DNA of 64,000 nucleotides. Origin: Polyangia bacterium (lineage in GTDB: Bacteria; Myxococcota_A; Polyangia; Nannocystales; Nannocystaceae). Positions within the stretch are counted from its first letter, which is position 1; each line of letters begins with the position of its first letter. Below the pieces are notes generated by a model, which was not told where the DNA came from, did no database searches, and saw nothing but the letters and a program-made list of their open reading frames with translations. The stretch spans positions 1 to 64,000 of the forward strand of contig JAUIFF010000012.1 of assembly GCA_030429545.1 (NCBI GenBank), in the 5' to 3' direction. Both the position numbers and the translations under genes were made by a program. Below, piece by piece: positions 10,801-19,605 of this stretch.

Positions 10801-11882
10801 GGGACCTCGACCTCCACGGCCACTTCGGCTTTGATGTCAGCAATCTCCCGTCTGCGGGCCTGTTGCAGGCCGACTGTGCCAACCAACGCTGCTTTGAACG
10901 CTCGGTGCGAGCCAACCTGCAGCGGCCGCGGTTTTTGGCCTCGCCGCTCACCCTGAAAATCTCGAACCAGGTCCAGCAGCGGGCCACGCCTGCCCGTGGC
11001 GAGGTGGTCTCGGTGTTGGGCTCCCTGGGATTTCAGTGGCCGATCTCCAAGCGCTGGCAGCTGTACTTTGGCTACCTGATCCAGGCGGCGAACATTTCAA
11101 AAGATGTATATAAACCAACAACCTCGCCTGGCTCGTTGGTCATCAACCGGCGCGATGCCATCGTCACCGACCGCACCGGCGCATTTCAGGTGGGTGCGAC
11201 CTATACAAACATCGAGGACAACCCGTTTAACCCCGAGGATGGGTTTATTGCCACGGCCGACTTTATGTTTGCCTCGCCGATTTTTGGCGGCCGCGACTGG
11301 TGGCTGCGCGGCGAGCTGAGCTGGCAACAGTTCATCAAAATCCCTCGCACCCAGGGTCGGCTCAACTTTCGCTACGCCCTGCGCTACGGGCATGCGGTGC
11401 CACTGCGCGGGCTACCATTTGCCGAGACCACGAGCATCCCCGAGGTCTGGCGTTACTTTGGCGGCGGCACGGTCGACCGCGGGATCCGGGGGGTTACACC
11501 CGAGACGATGCTGGTCGATGTCGAGGAGATCCAGGAGACCAACGGGTTGACGCGACTGCGCTTCACCCCGGTTGGCGGCCACATTCGAGCCCTTGGCACC
11601 CTCGCGCTGCAGGTCGTGTCGGTCACCGACTTTATCGGCGGCAAATTGGCGCACTCGCTGTTTTACGACTTCGGGGTGCTCACCCAAAAGTGGGAACACG
11701 TACAGCTGCCGCGCGACCTCCGGCACAGCGTCGGAGTCAACTTTGTCAAATGGGATATCCGGCTCGTCACCATTGCCGTGGGCTACGCCGTGCTGGTGCC
11801 CAATGCCATTGCCCCGGGCAACGTCCGGCCCACCGACGATGCCAACGGGCGGTTTGTGTTTGACGTCGGTGTGACGTTTTAA
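7890..11882 (+). CDS. Omp85-family outer-membrane protein (TamA/BamA-like) with several POTRA domains
   Basis: Encodes 1330 aa. A signal peptide (MLRLVVMLTLAMGRPAGVVAG) is followed by an acidic Asp/Ala/Gln-rich linker to about residue 95, then a long series of POTRA-like modules, and a C-terminal barrel over roughly the last 390 residues. Barrel features include ISGGVGLATLDPLFVFLSPSFPNLFGTAW, the NPFNPEDGF segment, the YFGGGTVDRGIRG segment, and a terminal FDVGVTF ending in Phe as in outer-membrane proteins. Family role: folding and insertion of outer-membrane proteins, or partnering TamB. The protein is far longer than E. coli TamA (about 580 aa) or BamA (about 810 aa), the extra length being in the periplasmic part. 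It follows the TamB-like gene after 12 bp, almost certainly in one transcript, in the reverse order from E. coli tamA-tamB. Confidence 0.85.
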   Translation: MLRLVVMLTLAMGRPAGVVAGSVEPTAAQDVPTPNMAPDGDRQSSPPASDDSVPGNRDETAVGDAEVDTSEQADPPDTANVAASQQQANAPAAAGSTVDRCSVTDPTVDPFGPVDTMIEALASAGFTVGQRIRTDLSFRGISCRVELRGEAHGLLQYQLERLATEGFVLEIVPIDSYRVVLDARRPRGSEPPWVRFRQVDKVSIDGRYLPGDSSERLAQIIGLDRERLDPRVLNFQLEQLGYRAEFFPVAAGEVIIQVKPARSIRRVRIHGHLPLSKREVQRKLSIRARPGALAYGQCVEPKRLRKKGPRPLLCEVDDQACLQWEREEIQNLNRFLFDRGYLKGSASLALVCGRSRDEADVHVFLDKGPAHRVRRRDITVTGNAPDRNKNWIRRTYFPRIKATPFPGPLTRDHVEEATERTEQKFAEPRDSIIKSSASIDLAYLYPDIQVETSYEDLRPTNVPEGKHIPLKVKVDVGRGVTTSFIPLPAARHPELATDEESAKRNCQIATGSSERRVLSFTDKRLRGQLQLFKRRESPSFDKAAQEATHLRVFYQSKGYLLARVTGCYSEFGTRSVLGQLKFLIDEGPRVTIRNLDIERPAGVPPGVLNRIRREYSQVSELKRGSLLTEGGFDNDITALLTAYQNAGYLCAQATAQVSFWRDGFGKKGEYAKVDLATIHSQSGAPHWLESSFNEKGLEAIRDRRRARVYVKIAVEPGPRVFTSDATEQVRYLETPIPASRDVSDLPIREQGAWGAKRMLRDSPLRARKRRNTNSIPVSPGTERKLEEHITDKYRNNGYPLADTKLRWVYKHPDTGEEFRVPQAKLLSDPAVGMCMAHPSGTGVEVVPEINVYEGKKGKFGDRLIRGNFKTRDWVLRREIEFSRGDIYSKASVDQTREQIDGTGVAESVVITPHPVNCELDTSGNCVIHEVIEIREAKDVSMNISGGVGLATLDPLFVFLSPSFPNLFGTAWDLDLHGHFGFDVSNLPSAGLLQADCANQRCFERSVRANLQRPRFLASPLTLKISNQVQQRATPARGEVVSVLGSLGFQWPISKRWQLYFGYLIQAANISKDVYKPTTSPGSLVINRRDAIVTDRTGAFQVGATYTNIEDNPFNPEDGFIATADFMFASPIFGGRDWWLRGELSWQQFIKIPRTQGRLNFRYALRYGHAVPLRGLPFAETTSIPEVWRYFGGGTVDRGIRGVTPETMLVDVEEIQETNGLTRLRFTPVGGHIRALGTLALQVVSVTDFIGGKLAHSLFYDFGVLTQKWEHVQLPRDLRHSVGVNFVKWDIRLVTIAVGYAVLVPNAIAPGNVRPTDDANGRFVFDVGVTF

Positions 11883-12030
11883 ATCGCCCGACTTTATTTG
11901 TAACACCAACAAATTAGGCCCGACACGACCAGACCTTCCCCGCCGTGTAGACGGCTTGGCCACAGTGTCGGTAGATACAACAAACATGCTGCCGGGCCGG
12001 CGAGGCAACGTGTTAACCTGACATCCTACG

Positions 12031-12831
12031 ATGTTTGGTGGCTGGATGAGCTGGTACGGCGAAGCCTTCGCCGATCCTCTGTTTTGGTGGTTTCCGGTGG
12101 GGACTTCACTCGTCAGCATGGTCGCGTTTTTGCTGTTCGCCGTGCCGATGACCCTGATCGCCTACTACGACCACCCGCGATTTGCCCGCTACCGCATCCA
12201 GAAGGCCAAGCCCGGACAACAGCGCATGCTCGGCCCGGCGATCCGCTGGTGGCTGGTCAACAACCTCACAACCATGGCCGTGGTGATTGCCCTGTGGCCG
12301 TGGCTCGCCGACTGTGGTGTACACCTGGGAGCCCTGCCAGCCTGGTATGTGGTCGTCGGCCAGGTGCTGCTTTTCATTTTAGTTGATGATGCACTTTTTT
12401 ATGGGATGCATCGCCTGCTCCATACTCGGTGGTTGTTTCGCCGGATCCACGCCATCCACCACCGGGTCCACGCCCCCTGGGCGATCGCGGCCCACTATAT
12501 GCATCCACTCGAATTCCTGATGATCAGTGGGTTGGTACTCGTCGGCCCCATCGCCCTCGATGTGCATGTGGTGACGCTGTGGATTTGGGTTGTGTTTCGC
12601 CAGTACGAAGCGGCCGATGGACACAGTGGCTACAACTTCCCGGTCAACGCTGCCGCGGTGTTTCCCGGGTACGATGGCGCCCTGTATCACGACTATCACC
12701 ACGCCAAGGTCCACGGGAACTACGCCGGTTTTTTGAGCTACCTCGACGCGGTGTTTGGCACCTACTGCCGCGGTTACCTGCAACATCGAGCACGTCAGCG
12801 ACTCCACCGCGCGCGCGACAAACACGGATAG
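12031..12831 (+). CDS. Fatty acid hydroxylase/sterol desaturase superfamily protein, resembling C4-sterol methyl oxidase
   Basis: Encodes 266 aa with several membrane segments. All three di-iron histidine clusters are present: HRLLH (residues 127-131), HAIHHRVH (H140, H143, H144) and HDYHHAK (H220, H223, H224). Surrounding words (HPLEF after the second cluster, HSGYNFP before the third, GNYAGF and DAVFGTY after it) resemble eukaryotic ERG25-type C4-methyl sterol oxidases more than the generic family. The enzyme would use O2 and a di-iron centre at the membrane. Some myxobacteria make sterols, which makes a sterol substrate reasonable, but other substrates (carotenoids, fatty acids, alkylglycerols) are possible. 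No other sterol gene lies nearby. Confidence 0.8.
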   Translation: MFGGWMSWYGEAFADPLFWWFPVGTSLVSMVAFLLFAVPMTLIAYYDHPRFARYRIQKAKPGQQRMLGPAIRWWLVNNLTTMAVVIALWPWLADCGVHLGALPAWYVVVGQVLLFILVDDALFYGMHRLLHTRWLFRRIHAIHHRVHAPWAIAAHYMHPLEFLMISGLVLVGPIALDVHVVTLWIWVVFRQYEAADGHSGYNFPVNAAAVFPGYDGALYHDYHHAKVHGNYAGFLSYLDAVFGTYCRGYLQHRARQRLHRARDKHG

Positions 12832-12963
12832 GCCGGGCCTGCGACACATTGGCTGCCGATCTCACCGGCGAAACATCGATCCATTCGGAAGGTTTCGTGC
12901 GGTGTCACACCGCAGACCGTTGTCGCCCGCGGTCGCGTCGGGCAAGATCCAACGACCCCTGCC

Positions 12964-15900
12964 GTGCCCCAGTCTCCCGCGCCAAAACGTGCTCCCGAGG
13001 ACCACGATCCCATCGAGCCGAGCTCGCAAGCCACGGGTGCCCACGCGGCGCTCGGTTCGATGGCCGGCGAAACGATTGCCGGGAACTCGCTCGCCGAAGA
13101 CGACGACCTCGAAGACCTCGAAGATGGCGAACAAATCGCAACCCTTCCCCCGGGTTCGCTGATCGGCCGCTACATGATTCTCAGCCTCCTAGGTTCGGGG
13201 GCCATGGGGGTCGTGTATGCCGCCTACGACCCGGGTCTTGACCGCAAAGTCGCCCTCAAACTGCTGCACCCGTCGCGGCAAAACTTCCAAAATCCAACCG
13301 CTCGCGAGGCCGCCCGCGCGCGACTGATGCGGGAGGCCCATGCCCTCGCCAAACTCAGCCACCCCAACGTGGTGGCGATCCACGATGTCGGCTTGTTTCA
13401 AGACCAGGTGTTCTTGGCGATGGAGTTTGTCGAGGGCCAAACCCTGGGCAAATGGCTCAAGGCCACCGCTCGTGACCCGCTAGACGTCATTGAGGTCATG
13501 CGCAAGGCCGGCGAGGGCCTAGCTGCCGCCCACGAGGCAGGGCTCACCCACCGCGACTTCAAACCCGACAATGTGTTGATCGGGACCGACGGTCGGGTTC
13601 GCGTGCTCGACTTTGGTCTGGCCCGTAGCGAGGACGACGAGTCAGACTCTGAGGACAATCCGCTGCGCGAGGCGATGCACCTCAGTGCCAGCAAAACCCG
13701 ACATGAGTTTGGCGTGAGTAAGTTGGGGCTCACGCGCACGGGGGCACTGGTGGGGACACCGGCCTATATGTCCCCAGAGCAACATTTGGGCGATGGCGCA
13801 GATGCCCGCTCCGACCAGTTTTCGTTTTGTGTGTCGCTTTACGAGGCGCTCTACGGCAAGCGGCCGTTTTCAGGAAAAACCCTCACTGCGCTCGCGTTTA
13901 GTGTGATTCAGGGCAAGGTCGATCCGCCCCCCGGCGGGTCGCATGTACCTACAAAGATCAAGAAGGCGGTGCTGCGCGGGCTCAGTCAAACGCCGGCTGA
14001 GCGGTTTGATTCGATGGCCGAGTTGTTGGCCGAGCTCGAACCCGAAAAACCCCGTGGGCGGTTTGGCTGGCTCACCCTTGCCGCGGTTTCGGCGATGTCG
14101 ATCGCGCTCGTCCTCGGAGCCCGCTCGTTTGCCACCAAAGATCCGTGTAGCGGCGCCCAGGAGCGGCTTTTGGGCATCTGGGACGAGGCTCGCAAACAGG
14201 AGATCCACGCGGCCTTCACCGCGACAACACTCCCCTACGCCGAGAACGTGTGGCAGACAGTTGCCTCCGAGATCGATGCCTATACCAATAGCTGGGTCGA
14301 GCAGCACACGACCGCGTGCGAGGCCACGCGGGTCACTGGCGAGCAATCCGAAGACCTGCTCGACCTGCGGATGATGTGCCTCGATCGCAAGCGGACAGAG
14401 CTGCGCGCCCTGACGGATTTGTATACACAAGCAGATCCTAAAACCGTGGAGCTGGCGACCCAGGGTGTGGCCGACCTCCCCGACCTCGCCGGGTGCAACG
14501 ACATCGAGGGGCTCAAGGCCGCGATTGCGCCACCGACCGACCCTGAAATTCGCAGCCAGGTGCAGAGCCTACGCGAACAACTGGCAACCGCGCGAGCCCT
14601 CGACACCGCTGGCCGGTGGGACGAGGGGATTGCGATTGCCCGCCGGGTTGAGGTTACAGCCGACGCCATCGAATACCCGCCACTGCAGGCAGAAGCTCGC
14701 CTGATTTTGGCCAACCTGCTGCAACAAACCGATGAACGCAAACAGGCTGCCGACGCCCTCTACAAAGCGATTGAGTATGCATCGATTGGCCGGGACGATG
14801 CCACTGTCGCCCGTGCCTGGATCGAGCTGGTGTTTGTGGTTGGGATTATCAACTCCGAACTCGAAGAAGCGCTTTGGTGTAGCCGTGCCGCCGAGGTTGC
14901 CCTGAGCAGATCAGGCGAAGATCCAGCCCTGCGGGCACACCTGCAGCTCAACCGCGCGGCCGTCCTCAACCGCGACGGCGACCCGGATGCCGCACTCCCC
15001 GACGCCCAACAGGCACTCGCTGCCTTTGTCGACAAGTACGGTGAAAACCATCCGCAGGTGCACCGCGCCCTGTCCAATCTGGGCCTTATCTACCAGGCGC
15101 AGGCAAAGTGGGAACTGGCCGAGGAGGTCGCCCGCCGAGCCGTGGCTGTGGTCTCCCGGATCTCGGGCGAAGCCCACCCAGGTATGGTCGCCTTGAAAAC
15201 CACGCTCTCACACATCGCAGCCCGTCGCGGCGATCTTGCTAAGGCCCAGGACCTCGCCAAACAGGCGGTCGCACTCGCCGAGGAGGTCATGCCCGACCAC
15301 ACCCGGCTGGCGCAGGCATATGTCCAATTGGCCAGTGTCTACGAAGAACAGGGTGAAAGTGCCAAGGCCTATGCCGAGTACCAAAAAGCCCTCACGATTC
15401 AGCTGCTGCATCCGAAAAAGAGCTACGCCATTGGTGTCACATTTAACAACCTCGCCTACCTCGACTTAGAGCAGGGCAAACTCGCTGACGCCGAGCGACA
15501 CTTTGCCAAGGCGCTACCGATTTTTGACGAGGCGTTTGGCAAGGACCACCCCCACTACGTCACGGTTGCGATGAATCTCGCCGAGGTCGTGTTGAAGCAG
15601 GGCCGTCCGCGTCAGGCCCTTGAGATCATGGCTCCGGTGGAAAAAGCCCATCGCAAACTCGCAGCTGACGACCCTGCCCTCGCAGAATCGTTGACACTAC
15701 ATGCAGAAATTTATATCGACGCTGGCGAGCCGCAGCAGGCCCAGGAACTCCTGACCCGGGCGCTCACAGTGTTTACGCAGTTATCCGAGCCGGCCCGTCT
15801 AGACCCCGTCCTCAAGGCCCGAACCCACCTCGCCCTCGCCCGCGCACTCCATGCCCAGGACCCGGCAAACGACCGGATCGTCGCGCTCGCTCAAACCGCG

Positions 15901-15987
15901 AAGGACCTGCTCAAGGGCACCGAGGCCGAATACCCCAAGCTCGTCCAACTCGCCCATAAACTCAGTCTTCGCCCGCCGGCCCCATGA
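12964..15987 (+). CDS. Transmembrane Ser/Thr protein kinase with C-terminal TPR region
   Basis: Encodes 1007 aa from a GTG start. After a ~65 aa acidic lead the kinase domain runs to about residue 350: glycine loop LLGSGAMGVVY (near 75-85), VALKLL with the ATP lysine, HRDFKPDN (near 195-202, with Phe in place of the usual Leu), DFGLA (near 216) and GTPAYMSPEQ (near 263-272). One membrane segment follows (WLTLAAVSAMSIALVLGA, about 368-385). The remaining ~600 residues are helical TPR repeats (for example HPQVHRALSNLGLIYQAQ, YAIGVTFNNLAYLDLEQG, HPHYVTVAMNLAEVVLKQG). This kinase-TM-TPR layout is common in myxobacteria. The TPR part probably recruits partners on the far side of the membrane. Substrates are unknown. 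Confidence 0.92.
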   Translation: MPQSPAPKRAPEDHDPIEPSSQATGAHAALGSMAGETIAGNSLAEDDDLEDLEDGEQIATLPPGSLIGRYMILSLLGSGAMGVVYAAYDPGLDRKVALKLLHPSRQNFQNPTAREAARARLMREAHALAKLSHPNVVAIHDVGLFQDQVFLAMEFVEGQTLGKWLKATARDPLDVIEVMRKAGEGLAAAHEAGLTHRDFKPDNVLIGTDGRVRVLDFGLARSEDDESDSEDNPLREAMHLSASKTRHEFGVSKLGLTRTGALVGTPAYMSPEQHLGDGADARSDQFSFCVSLYEALYGKRPFSGKTLTALAFSVIQGKVDPPPGGSHVPTKIKKAVLRGLSQTPAERFDSMAELLAELEPEKPRGRFGWLTLAAVSAMSIALVLGARSFATKDPCSGAQERLLGIWDEARKQEIHAAFTATTLPYAENVWQTVASEIDAYTNSWVEQHTTACEATRVTGEQSEDLLDLRMMCLDRKRTELRALTDLYTQADPKTVELATQGVADLPDLAGCNDIEGLKAAIAPPTDPEIRSQVQSLREQLATARALDTAGRWDEGIAIARRVEVTADAIEYPPLQAEARLILANLLQQTDERKQAADALYKAIEYASIGRDDATVARAWIELVFVVGIINSELEEALWCSRAAEVALSRSGEDPALRAHLQLNRAAVLNRDGDPDAALPDAQQALAAFVDKYGENHPQVHRALSNLGLIYQAQAKWELAEEVARRAVAVVSRISGEAHPGMVALKTTLSHIAARRGDLAKAQDLAKQAVALAEEVMPDHTRLAQAYVQLASVYEEQGESAKAYAEYQKALTIQLLHPKKSYAIGVTFNNLAYLDLEQGKLADAERHFAKALPIFDEAFGKDHPHYVTVAMNLAEVVLKQGRPRQALEIMAPVEKAHRKLAADDPALAESLTLHAEIYIDAGEPQQAQELLTRALTVFTQLSEPARLDPVLKARTHLALARALHAQDPANDRIVALAQTAKDLLKGTEAEYPKLVQLAHKLSLRPPAP

Positions 15988-16040
15988 ACCGGGAAAATCC
16001 CGCCACAGCTGCCGGGTGCTGGTAGACTGTGCTCGCGGCC

Positions 16041-16541
16041 ATGCGCAAGCCTAAACTCACCCGTTGTATCCCTGCTGTCTCGTTACTGAGCTTGTCGGTC
16101 ACAGGTTGCGACACAAGCGACGAACCCGAAGACACTGCCACCATCGAAGGTCAGTGGCGCGCGGTCGAAGTCCGTGGCCAGGACTTTCCCATCGCCAGCA
16201 AGGAGTATTCCGGCTACGGCGAGTACCAAGAGTATACCGGCTACAGCCGCACGGTAGCGTCGCTCACACTCTACAGCGGCCAATCTGGCTACTTTGACAG
16301 GCTCAATACATTCATCACCGCACTGTCAAAAACCGAGGTGAAAACCCGCCGGGTCTACACCGCAAAAGTCATCGAAGACCTGCGCCCGAGCTACCGCATT
16401 CGCCTGACCCGCTCCGAGGAGTTTGGCCCCTCAACCGTTTTAAACCTCAACTGCACGGTGGCCGCCGACACGCTCAGTTGTGACGAAGAAATCGACAACC
16501 CCGAGGTCGACAACAGTTGGCAATTTTCACGTAAGGGTTAA
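16041..16541 (+). CDS. Small predicted lipoprotein, paralogue of the next gene
   Basis: Encodes 166 aa from the ATG at 16041; an in-frame GTG at 16029 would add four residues before the signal. The lipoprotein signal is MRKPKLTRCIPAVSLLSLSV followed by TGC. The mature part begins with an acidic stretch, then IEGQWRAVEVRG, a Tyr/Gly-rich segment, YRIRLTRS, and LNCTVAADTLSCDEE. The order of these words matches the following gene (GSWEVKMM, YRIRLTHY, LGCQTNGDTLNCTDED), so the two are tandem paralogues, probably of a small lipocalin-like fold (inference). Function unknown. Confidence 0.7.
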   Translation: MRKPKLTRCIPAVSLLSLSVTGCDTSDEPEDTATIEGQWRAVEVRGQDFPIASKEYSGYGEYQEYTGYSRTVASLTLYSGQSGYFDRLNTFITALSKTEVKTRRVYTAKVIEDLRPSYRIRLTRSEEFGPSTVLNLNCTVAADTLSCDEEIDNPEVDNSWQFSRKG

Positions 16542-16543
16542 TC

Positions 16544-17026
16544 ATGTACAAACATCTAAATTACGCTTCGCTGTGCGCCCTTGCCCTGCTCCCGAGCCTG
16601 CTGCTCACACCGGGCTGTGACTCCGACTCAGACCCCATGGCCGAAGCCCACCCGCTGACCGGCTCATGGGAAGTCAAAATGATGGCCGGTCGCACCTACC
16701 CAAACTCTGAGATGCCGTTTGAGGGCTACCTCATCCGTCAAGAGGGTGTGTTGCAGATTTACGAAGACGGCCTGGGCTACCTCGACCTCACGCTCACCAC
16801 CATGTGGGACGGCGACCCGCCGCGCGACGACCTATTCGTCCATGCTGTCCGGGTTTCGGACGACGGCGAGGACTATCGCATCCGGCTCACCCACTACGAC
16901 TCGGTCATTTTTCTCGGGTGCCAAACCAACGGCGACACGCTCAACTGCACCGACGAAGATCCGCCCCCGCCCAGTCCCGACTTTCCAGAGCAGGACCCGA
17001 GTGTCTACGAGTTTCAAAAGATGTAG
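16544..17026 (+). CDS. Small predicted lipoprotein, tandem paralogue of the preceding gene
   Basis: Encodes 160 aa and starts 2 bp after the stop of its paralogue, so they are co-transcribed. The signal has the lipobox LTPGC near residue 25. Conserved words shared with the upstream protein are GSWEVK, YRIRLTHYDS, and NGDTLNCTDEDPP. Two Cys residues in the C-terminal half (LGC and LNC) occur in both paralogues and may form a disulfide. The start codon overlaps one of the dispersed TGTA-type motifs (ATGTACAAACATCTAA). Function unknown. Confidence 0.7.
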   Translation: MYKHLNYASLCALALLPSLLLTPGCDSDSDPMAEAHPLTGSWEVKMMAGRTYPNSEMPFEGYLIRQEGVLQIYEDGLGYLDLTLTTMWDGDPPRDDLFVHAVRVSDDGEDYRIRLTHYDSVIFLGCQTNGDTLNCTDEDPPPPSPDFPEQDPSVYEFQKM

Positions 17027-17046
17027 ACACAACAAAATTGCTGGGA

Positions 17047-17931
17047 CTAATTCGAATCCTCCGCCCCAAACAGAGCATCGAGCTCCCGCTCGCGTAGGCG
17101 ACGGCGCTCGGCCTGAATGTGGTCGAGCAACAGCGGCTCGAGCTCGGCGTGGGTATTGTTGAGCAGTTCAATCAGCGATCGACTGAGTCCTTCGCCGCTG
17201 TGCACCGCGGCATAAAACGTATCAAACGTCGCAGCCAGTTTGGGTGAAATCTCCGAGCCGACCTCGGCCAACGACAACTCGCTGCGCTCCTGGGTTCGCA
17301 TCGATGTATCAACAACTTTAATGGCAGCTTCGCTGTCGCCGGCCCCGAGCCACTGCATCACCTGGGCAATCTCCCGGGCCGGGTCGGCCAACAGCCGGTC
17401 GTAGGTGAGCATGTGCACCGAATAGCCGCGGACAGCGATATCGCGGATGAGATCGAAGTTTTCAAACCACCACTCGAGGGCGGGGTCGAGCTGCGGCCGG
17501 CCAAATCGGGCCAGGGTTTCACGGTCGCGCGAATCAACCTCGCCAGCGGCCTCGCGCTCGGCATGAAACGCATCTTCGATGGCATGCAGCCGTCGCAGCG
17601 ATGCCGCGTATTCTCGCCAGTGCCGCATGGTCGCAACAACCCGGTCGATGTAGCCGTAGTCCGTGCGAATGAGCCCGGGAATGAACACCTTGACCGCGTG
17701 TTGTCGCGTCTGCGCGGGGGTGACAAACGCCCCTGTCTCCGGGTCGGGATTGGTCGCGTAAAACACCCCATTGCGCAGGCGCGACTCGTAAAACCCACCG
17801 CGGTTGGCCGCGCGAATCGAGCGTTCCCACGTGCCCGGAAACGCTTCGCCGATCACCGGATAGCCGGCCGCTGACAAAATCTGCATCCACATCGAAGTGC
17901 CAGAACGCTTGGTGCCGGTGACGATGATCAT
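17047..17931 (-). CDS. Sulfotransferase-family protein (PAPS-dependent type P-loop)
   Basis: Encodes 294 aa from the ATG at 17931, chosen because the protein then begins MIIVTGTKRSGTSMWMQ, with the strand and P-loop (KRSGTSM, residues 8-14) that bind the 5'-phosphosulfate at the usual place. An upstream in-frame start at 17979 would add 16 unrelated residues. The rest is mostly helical, with a YDRLLADPAREIAQVMQWLG segment typical of sulfotransferases near the 3'-phosphate site. Its acceptor is not recognisable. It is divergent from the beta-helix gene with only 69 bp between them, so the two may share a control region. Confidence 0.75.
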   Translation of the reverse strand: MIIVTGTKRSGTSMWMQILSAAGYPVIGEAFPGTWERSIRAANRGGFYESRLRNGVFYATNPDPETGAFVTPAQTRQHAVKVFIPGLIRTDYGYIDRVVATMRHWREYAASLRRLHAIEDAFHAEREAAGEVDSRDRETLARFGRPQLDPALEWWFENFDLIRDIAVRGYSVHMLTYDRLLADPAREIAQVMQWLGAGDSEAAIKVVDTSMRTQERSELSLAEVGSEISPKLAATFDTFYAAVHSGEGLSRSLIELLNNTHAELEPLLLDHIQAERRRLRERELDALFGAEDSN

Positions 17932-18000
17932 CGCCCGCAGCCTACCAGCCGGGTTTGCACGCGCGCTGATTTTCGCCACGAGGTGTGCGAGTCTTGGCCC

Positions 18001-19605
18001 ATGAAACGATGGCTACCGTGCCTGTTGTTAGCTTGTGGTTTATTTCCAACCCAGACCGCGTGGGCTGAGGATATCGAGCTCAATCCCGGTGAGGACTTTT
18101 GTGCCGCAATCAATCAGGCAAGCCCCGGCGACAACATCATCTTGAGTGAAGGCACCTACCAGGGTCCGTGCGCGATCAACAATGGTGGTGAGCCCGACAA
18201 CCCGATCACGCTGCGGGGCTCCGCCCTAGGCGACCGTCCGTACATCCACTACGACGGTAACAGCTCAAACGTGATCGATGTCTTGCAAAGCCATGTCGCC
18301 ATTGAAGGGCTGGCATTTGGCCCGACCAACGCCAATATCGATGCCATCAAAATCAAGGCCGGCAGCCATATCGTCATTTTTGACAACGAGTTCGATGGCG
18401 TGGGCGGCATTTCGATCTCGGCCAACACCAGTGACAGCGAGGGCGTCTCGATCATTGGCAACTGGCTGCACGACCTGCAAGCCACGGGAATCTACATTGG
18501 CTGCCACTCGGGCAGCGACAGTTGTGCCGCCACCGATGTGCTGATTGTCGACAACTTTATCGACGGGGTCGACTCGCAAAATGTCGGCTATGGGTTGGAG
18601 ATCAAACTCGACTCATTTGGCACCGTGGCCAACAACGTCATCCACGACACCAAGGGCCCAGGGATCGAAATCTTTGGCTCGACCGACCCCAACCGTGTCA
18701 ATCAGGTCTACGGCAACCTCGTGATCGGCTCGCGGACGGCGGGCACGTTGGAGATTGGTGGTGGCCCGGCGAATGTCCACAACAACATCGTGATCGATGG
18801 CGCGACCGCGGGGATCTATGCCTACAACTACGGAGGGCAAAACCTGGTACGCGACATTGCGATCAACCACAACACCGTCGTCAGCCAGGAGGGGCCGGCA
18901 ATCGCGATTGCCAGCTGGGCACCTGGCATGAACCTCGAGCTATCAAACAACGCGGCGATGCACACCGGCGGGCAGGCACTTCCGCAGCCGATCGATGGCG
19001 TGCCGATGGTCGGCAACGTCGATTGTAGCGAGCCGGGTGCGTGTTGGGTTGACGGTCTCAATTTTGATGTCAGTACAAGTGAACCGTCGACGCTCGATGG
19101 CGCCGCCGAGCCGCTTGTGGTCGGGCCCGAGGTACTCGTCGACTTCTGCGAAAACCCCCGGAAAAATCCGCCAAGCGTCGGGGCACTCGAAACCCAGACC
19201 GGTGAGATGCCGGTGGGCCCCAAGAGCTTGATCGATTGCGCGGCCGACACGGGCGAGAGTGAGTCGGACAGCGATACCGAAACGACGACATCCGACAGCG
19301 ATACCTCGGGCACGACCGATGCCAGTGAAACCGACGAGCCGACCACAACCTCCGAAAGCGACACCGCCGGGCCGACCTCCGATGGCTCGACAACGACTTC
19401 TGGCACCGACGGGTCGACGGCGAGCACCGGCGAAACGTCTGACTCGGCCGCACCCACCACATCCGACAGCTCCAACGACTCCGACGGCGCTGGCACGGGC
19501 GACCAATCCGATGAAGGTTGTAGTTGCACTCAAACCGGGGGTGAGCCGTGGGCAGTATTCGCCTGCGCGGGTTTACTGCTCCTGCGTCCGCGCAAACGCT
19601 CCTAA
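18001..19605 (+). CDS. Secreted right-handed beta-helix protein with MYXO-CTERM-like surface anchor
   Basis: Encodes 534 aa. Signal peptide MKRWLPCLLLACGLFPTQTAWA. Residues ~30-390 are parallel beta-helix coils with repeating I-x-I-x-x-N turns (HNNIVIDGATAGIYAYNYGG, NHNTVVSQEGPAIAIASW), the fold of pectate-lyase-like and carbohydrate-binding proteins. Residues ~415-495 are a Thr/Ser/Asp/Glu linker. The end reads GCSC, then a hydrophobic stretch (AVFACAGLLLL) and RPRKR, which matches the MYXO-CTERM pattern of a Cys motif, a membrane helix and a basic tail used for surface sorting. No catalytic residues can be assigned. The 3' end overlaps the convergent gene by 4 bp. Confidence 0.82.
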   Translation: MKRWLPCLLLACGLFPTQTAWAEDIELNPGEDFCAAINQASPGDNIILSEGTYQGPCAINNGGEPDNPITLRGSALGDRPYIHYDGNSSNVIDVLQSHVAIEGLAFGPTNANIDAIKIKAGSHIVIFDNEFDGVGGISISANTSDSEGVSIIGNWLHDLQATGIYIGCHSGSDSCAATDVLIVDNFIDGVDSQNVGYGLEIKLDSFGTVANNVIHDTKGPGIEIFGSTDPNRVNQVYGNLVIGSRTAGTLEIGGGPANVHNNIVIDGATAGIYAYNYGGQNLVRDIAINHNTVVSQEGPAIAIASWAPGMNLELSNNAAMHTGGQALPQPIDGVPMVGNVDCSEPGACWVDGLNFDVSTSEPSTLDGAAEPLVVGPEVLVDFCENPRKNPPSVGALETQTGEMPVGPKSLIDCAADTGESESDSDTETTTSDSDTSGTTDASETDEPTTTSESDTAGPTSDGSTTTSGTDGSTASTGETSDSAAPTTSDSSNDSDGAGTGDQSDEGCSCTQTGGEPWAVFACAGLLLLRPRKRS

